A DNA stretch of 64,000 nucleotides, taken from the NCBI GenBank assembly GCA_951230915.1, contig OX579639.1:24180001-24244000 (forward strand). Reading direction: 5' to 3'. Origin of the DNA: Antitrichia curtipendula. Taxonomy: Eukaryota; Streptophyta; Bryopsida; Hypnales; Leucodontaceae. The notes beneath the pieces were generated by a model. The model was not told the DNA's origin. It was given only the letters and a program-made list of their open reading frames with translations, and did not search any database. This document shows, piece after piece, positions 61,591-64,000 of the stretch. A program made the translations under genes and the position numbers. Position 1 is the first letter of the stretch; each line of letters starts with the position of its first letter.

Positions 61591-62249
61591 AACTCATCTG
61601 TGTGTACTCCACTCTGTCCGTCACTCATTCGTTCGTTCTCTGTCCAGGGTGGAAGTCCGTCCGTCCATCCTTCCGACCAACCTCGACAGTGTCTCTCCTC
61701 CGTCCCGTCCCTTCCCTTGCCTGCCTCCTCTCTCCCGGTCTCCGCCTCTCCTCATTCATTCTGTGCATCTCTCTTAACTTTGTGACTTTCTTCCTGCGTC
61801 CCTCCCTTCCTCCCTCGACTGTCCTTTCTCCGTCGTTGCTTGCTCCTCTTTCTTTCTGGATCTTCTTCGGCAGCTTCACCCCTCCTCTTTCATTGCTGCC
61901 TTCTTCCTTGCTCTTCTTTACCTCTGGATCCCTTCTCTTTCGCACTTCTTCTTTCCTTCATCTCCATTGTCCCCAACCTCCGTCCTTCTCCTCTCTTGGC
62001 CCGTCCGTCCTGTTCTAGATCCTGTTCTTCCCAACCCCTTGGGAATGCTCCGCATCTAGACCCCCTGACGTTGCTGTTCGTTGCCACAGATTTTCCTGGG
62101 CTCCCTTTTATGGAGTTTGCAACGCCTTCTATCGATGTAGCATTTAGGTCTTCTTCTGGTGGAGCATAAACTTGCAACACTAGCTCTGCTGTGCCCAGGG
62201 GCCACGCCTGGCAGCGACCAGGAGGAGGGAACACCTTGGATCTGCCGAA
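61591..62249 (+). promoter_or_regulatory. Pyrimidine-rich promoter/5' leader of the transporter gene
   Basis: About 400 bp rich in TCC, CCGTCC and CTT on the plus strand (61610-62010) directly upstream of the transporter ATG. Plant leaders are often pyrimidine-rich. No TATA box assigned. Confidence 0.4.
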
Positions 62250-64000
62250 ATGAATGGCGTGGTGGAATGTAAGACGTGCGGGTCAAAGGCGAGGCCAGTT
62301 TCGGTGGCCTACGATAGACAGCGTAGCAGTAAACAATCAAACTGGAGGGCGCGCAATGTGCTTCTCGTCCTTGGCGACTGTACTCTTATTGCCCTTCAGG
62401 TAAGTCCGTAGATCTATTTCAGAGGGTTGCGAGCCAGGGTTAGGCTATACATTGGAGAGGCGGAATTGCTCATTCTGATCGTAATTCAAATCCGGCGGAC
62501 TCAGCGGAAACCTCCTCAATGCAGACTTCTGCGATCTAGGTTTTCGTTACGCGAGCATCCGTAATCCTAACTGTTGTTCAGCTCTATGAGGTTCGTAGGG
62601 TTGTTGAGGACTGTCCTGAGCGCAGAGTCCGATCTGCTGTCACACGTGGTGAATACTAGACTAACCAGACCACAATTCCTTGACATCCCGGATCCCGGCG
62701 AAGATCTTGTTCCAGTTACAGCTGAGAGGGTGGAATTTGCATCAAATCACTAGTTTGCTTAGGCTTCCCATCGATCGCGGAGTAGCCCTAATATCAGGTA
62801 GGCAGGGAGTGTTTAACGTAAGCAGCGAACTGCTTTACTTACATCGTTCTCTTTTCTGAAGGCAAACAAAGATATCAATTCCAGTGGGAGAACCTAAAAG
62901 CGGAACGGGAGACGGTAACGTAAATCAAAGAAAACATCTGCCACCTGGAGTTGTCTTCGTAGAGTTTCGTCCGATTATATACTGGTGTCCTATTTTCCAA
63001 TGCTAAAACTCAAATTTGTTTCTTGTTTTGAGGCTAGAGTCGAATATGGAAGTGTACAAAGAACTTTTTCCTTGCTAGTCTTGAACGACAGGGATGACGA
63101 TTTTCTTAAGGTTGCTGTTGTCTCAATTCAGCTGATATATGACGGTGCTCGAAAAGATGATGGCATGTCAGCTCGTGTTTCTTACCTTATCATTTCTTTT
63201 GTTCAATATCCATTTCCAATTAACGGTCTGGATCCAAGGGGAGAGGTTCCATTTGATTGGGAATTCATGTTCCTTTAGTTGATTGAGGTTTTTTGACAGA
63301 TAACATTTCCGGATGGTTGCACTGATGTTTCAATATTCATAATTACCGTTTTGTATGTAACTACTCCCTCAGCGATCGCGCTGGTTCACCGATTTGCCTT
63401 GTATTTCAATGGCTAATTAGTATATCGATTTTCCTCATCTCAGACATCATGCAGTGTTCGATGATTCTTTTAAGAATCTCTCGTGCACTCGGTTCGCTTC
63501 TCCTTATCTTTAAGTTTGTCGTTGTATCACGCTTCTTCCTTCTGCAGGACGATTTCAGTTATTCGTAAGCCTCCTATCTAATAACTTATATTGTGTTGTT
63601 GTTTTATCCAGCCAATATTGGTGTACATATCGAAAGTGGATGGGAAGTTTCTCTTCAGTCCAGTGAGCGTGAACTTTCTTACAGAATTCATGAAAGTGGT
63701 ATTTGCCATTGGCATGTTACTATGGCAGGTGATTACGTTCTGTGACATTCGTTGAATACGTGCTTTGTTTGTAGGCTAGCTAACGTAGTATTATGAATGC
63801 ATCATAAACGAGTTAGTTTAATATTTGACTTTTTATGTGAGTATAATGTTATGAATAGGGCTTAATGCCCAGGAATGTATTACATCCGTTTAAAGCCTTT
63901 CTCGTCGAATAAACACTCCATATGCTGAGGCATGTTTGAGCCTGCTGTCATGAGCACACGTAAACTGCGTTCTTTTGCATTCGCAGGCACGTCAACAACG
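62250..64000 (+). CDS. CMP-sialic-acid-transporter-like nucleotide-sugar transporter (5' part, 3 exons)
   Basis: A Golgi-type multi-pass antiporter that brings nucleotide sugars into the lumen; the plant substrate is not certain from sequence. Exons: 62250-62399 (50 codons), 63612-63728 (39 codons) and 63987 to beyond 64000; both introns are GT-AG and phase 0. Exon 1 reads [18 protein letters not shown], then the basic AYDRQRSSK and [15 protein letters not shown]. Exon 2 reads [31 protein letters not shown] and GMLLWQ; exon 3 begins ARQQ. This order matches Arabidopsis CMP-sialic-acid-transporter-like proteins (At2g43240/At4g35335 group), including the N-terminal ECxxC motif. The first two membrane helices are visible. 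Intron 1 (1212 bp) has an open stretch (62985-63278) that is not an exon of this family. Intact so far. Confidence 0.95.

Noticed and set aside
61449..62234. Several overlapping ORFs rich in Ser/Pro/Leu or Arg/Glu
   Set aside because: Arise from the pyrimidine-rich leader of the transporter gene.
62985..63278. Plus ORF of 97 residues in transporter intron 1
   Set aside because: Not part of the transporter family; splicing exon 1 directly to 63612 restores the conserved protein.
1..64000. CRISPR arrays, tRNA and rRNA genes, bacterial-type operons
   Set aside because: None seen; tandem repeats here lack constant-repeat/unique-spacer structure, and no tRNA cloverleaf was recognised.

Overview
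This is nuclear DNA from a land plant. The three host genes have GT-AG introns and plant-type products: an organelle-targeted TruB pseudouridine synthase, the chloroplast import subunit TIC100, and a CMP-sialic-acid-transporter-like nucleotide-sugar transporter. Intergenic DNA is AT-rich and packed with DNA transposons. I infer a non-seed plant (moss, liverwort, lycophyte or fern), because piggyBac and Tc1/pogo elements with recognisable transposases are not typical of flowering plants. The sequence does not settle the species.

Layout. (1) 1-2839, minus strand: 5' part of a TruB gene, seven exons, running off the left edge. (2) 3.0-11.2 kb: two adjacent foldback elements (the second with a piggyBac-like MITE in its loop), another piggyBac-like MITE, a PIF/Harbinger-like MITE, and the 3' end of a LINE whose tail is a 66-bp AT run. 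(3) 11951-18264, plus strand: TIC100, 13 exons, 858 codons, intact, with two small TTAA MITEs in introns. (4) 18.3-23.4 kb: MITEs and AT-rich DNA, including a 1.04-kb CACTA element. (5) 23458-33440: a 10-kb piggyBac-type element between TTAA sites. It carries a broken minus-strand transposase that is split by a 217-bp CACTA MITE, plus an unrecognised plus-strand ORF.

(6) About 34.4-47.4 kb: the most unusual region. A decayed transposase-like gene on plus and a decayed coiled-coil/RING-like gene on minus converge on a pair of roughly 750-790-bp inverted repeats. The 3-kb spacer between the repeats holds a palindromic MITE, a perfect 14-bp hairpin and 16 tandem 54-bp hairpin units. I read the whole as a possible two-gene mobile element, but its ends are not defined. 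(7) 47.4-61.4 kb: AT-rich DNA, minisatellites, a complete pogo-like Tc1/mariner element (56073-58414) with a TA duplication, another TTAA MITE and a Tc1-like fossil. (8) 62250-64000, plus strand: 5' part of the nucleotide-sugar transporter, running off the right edge.

All three host genes appear intact where visible; every transposase is broken. The host genes share no operon-like logic. TruB and TIC100 may both serve organelles, but their proximity is probably incidental.
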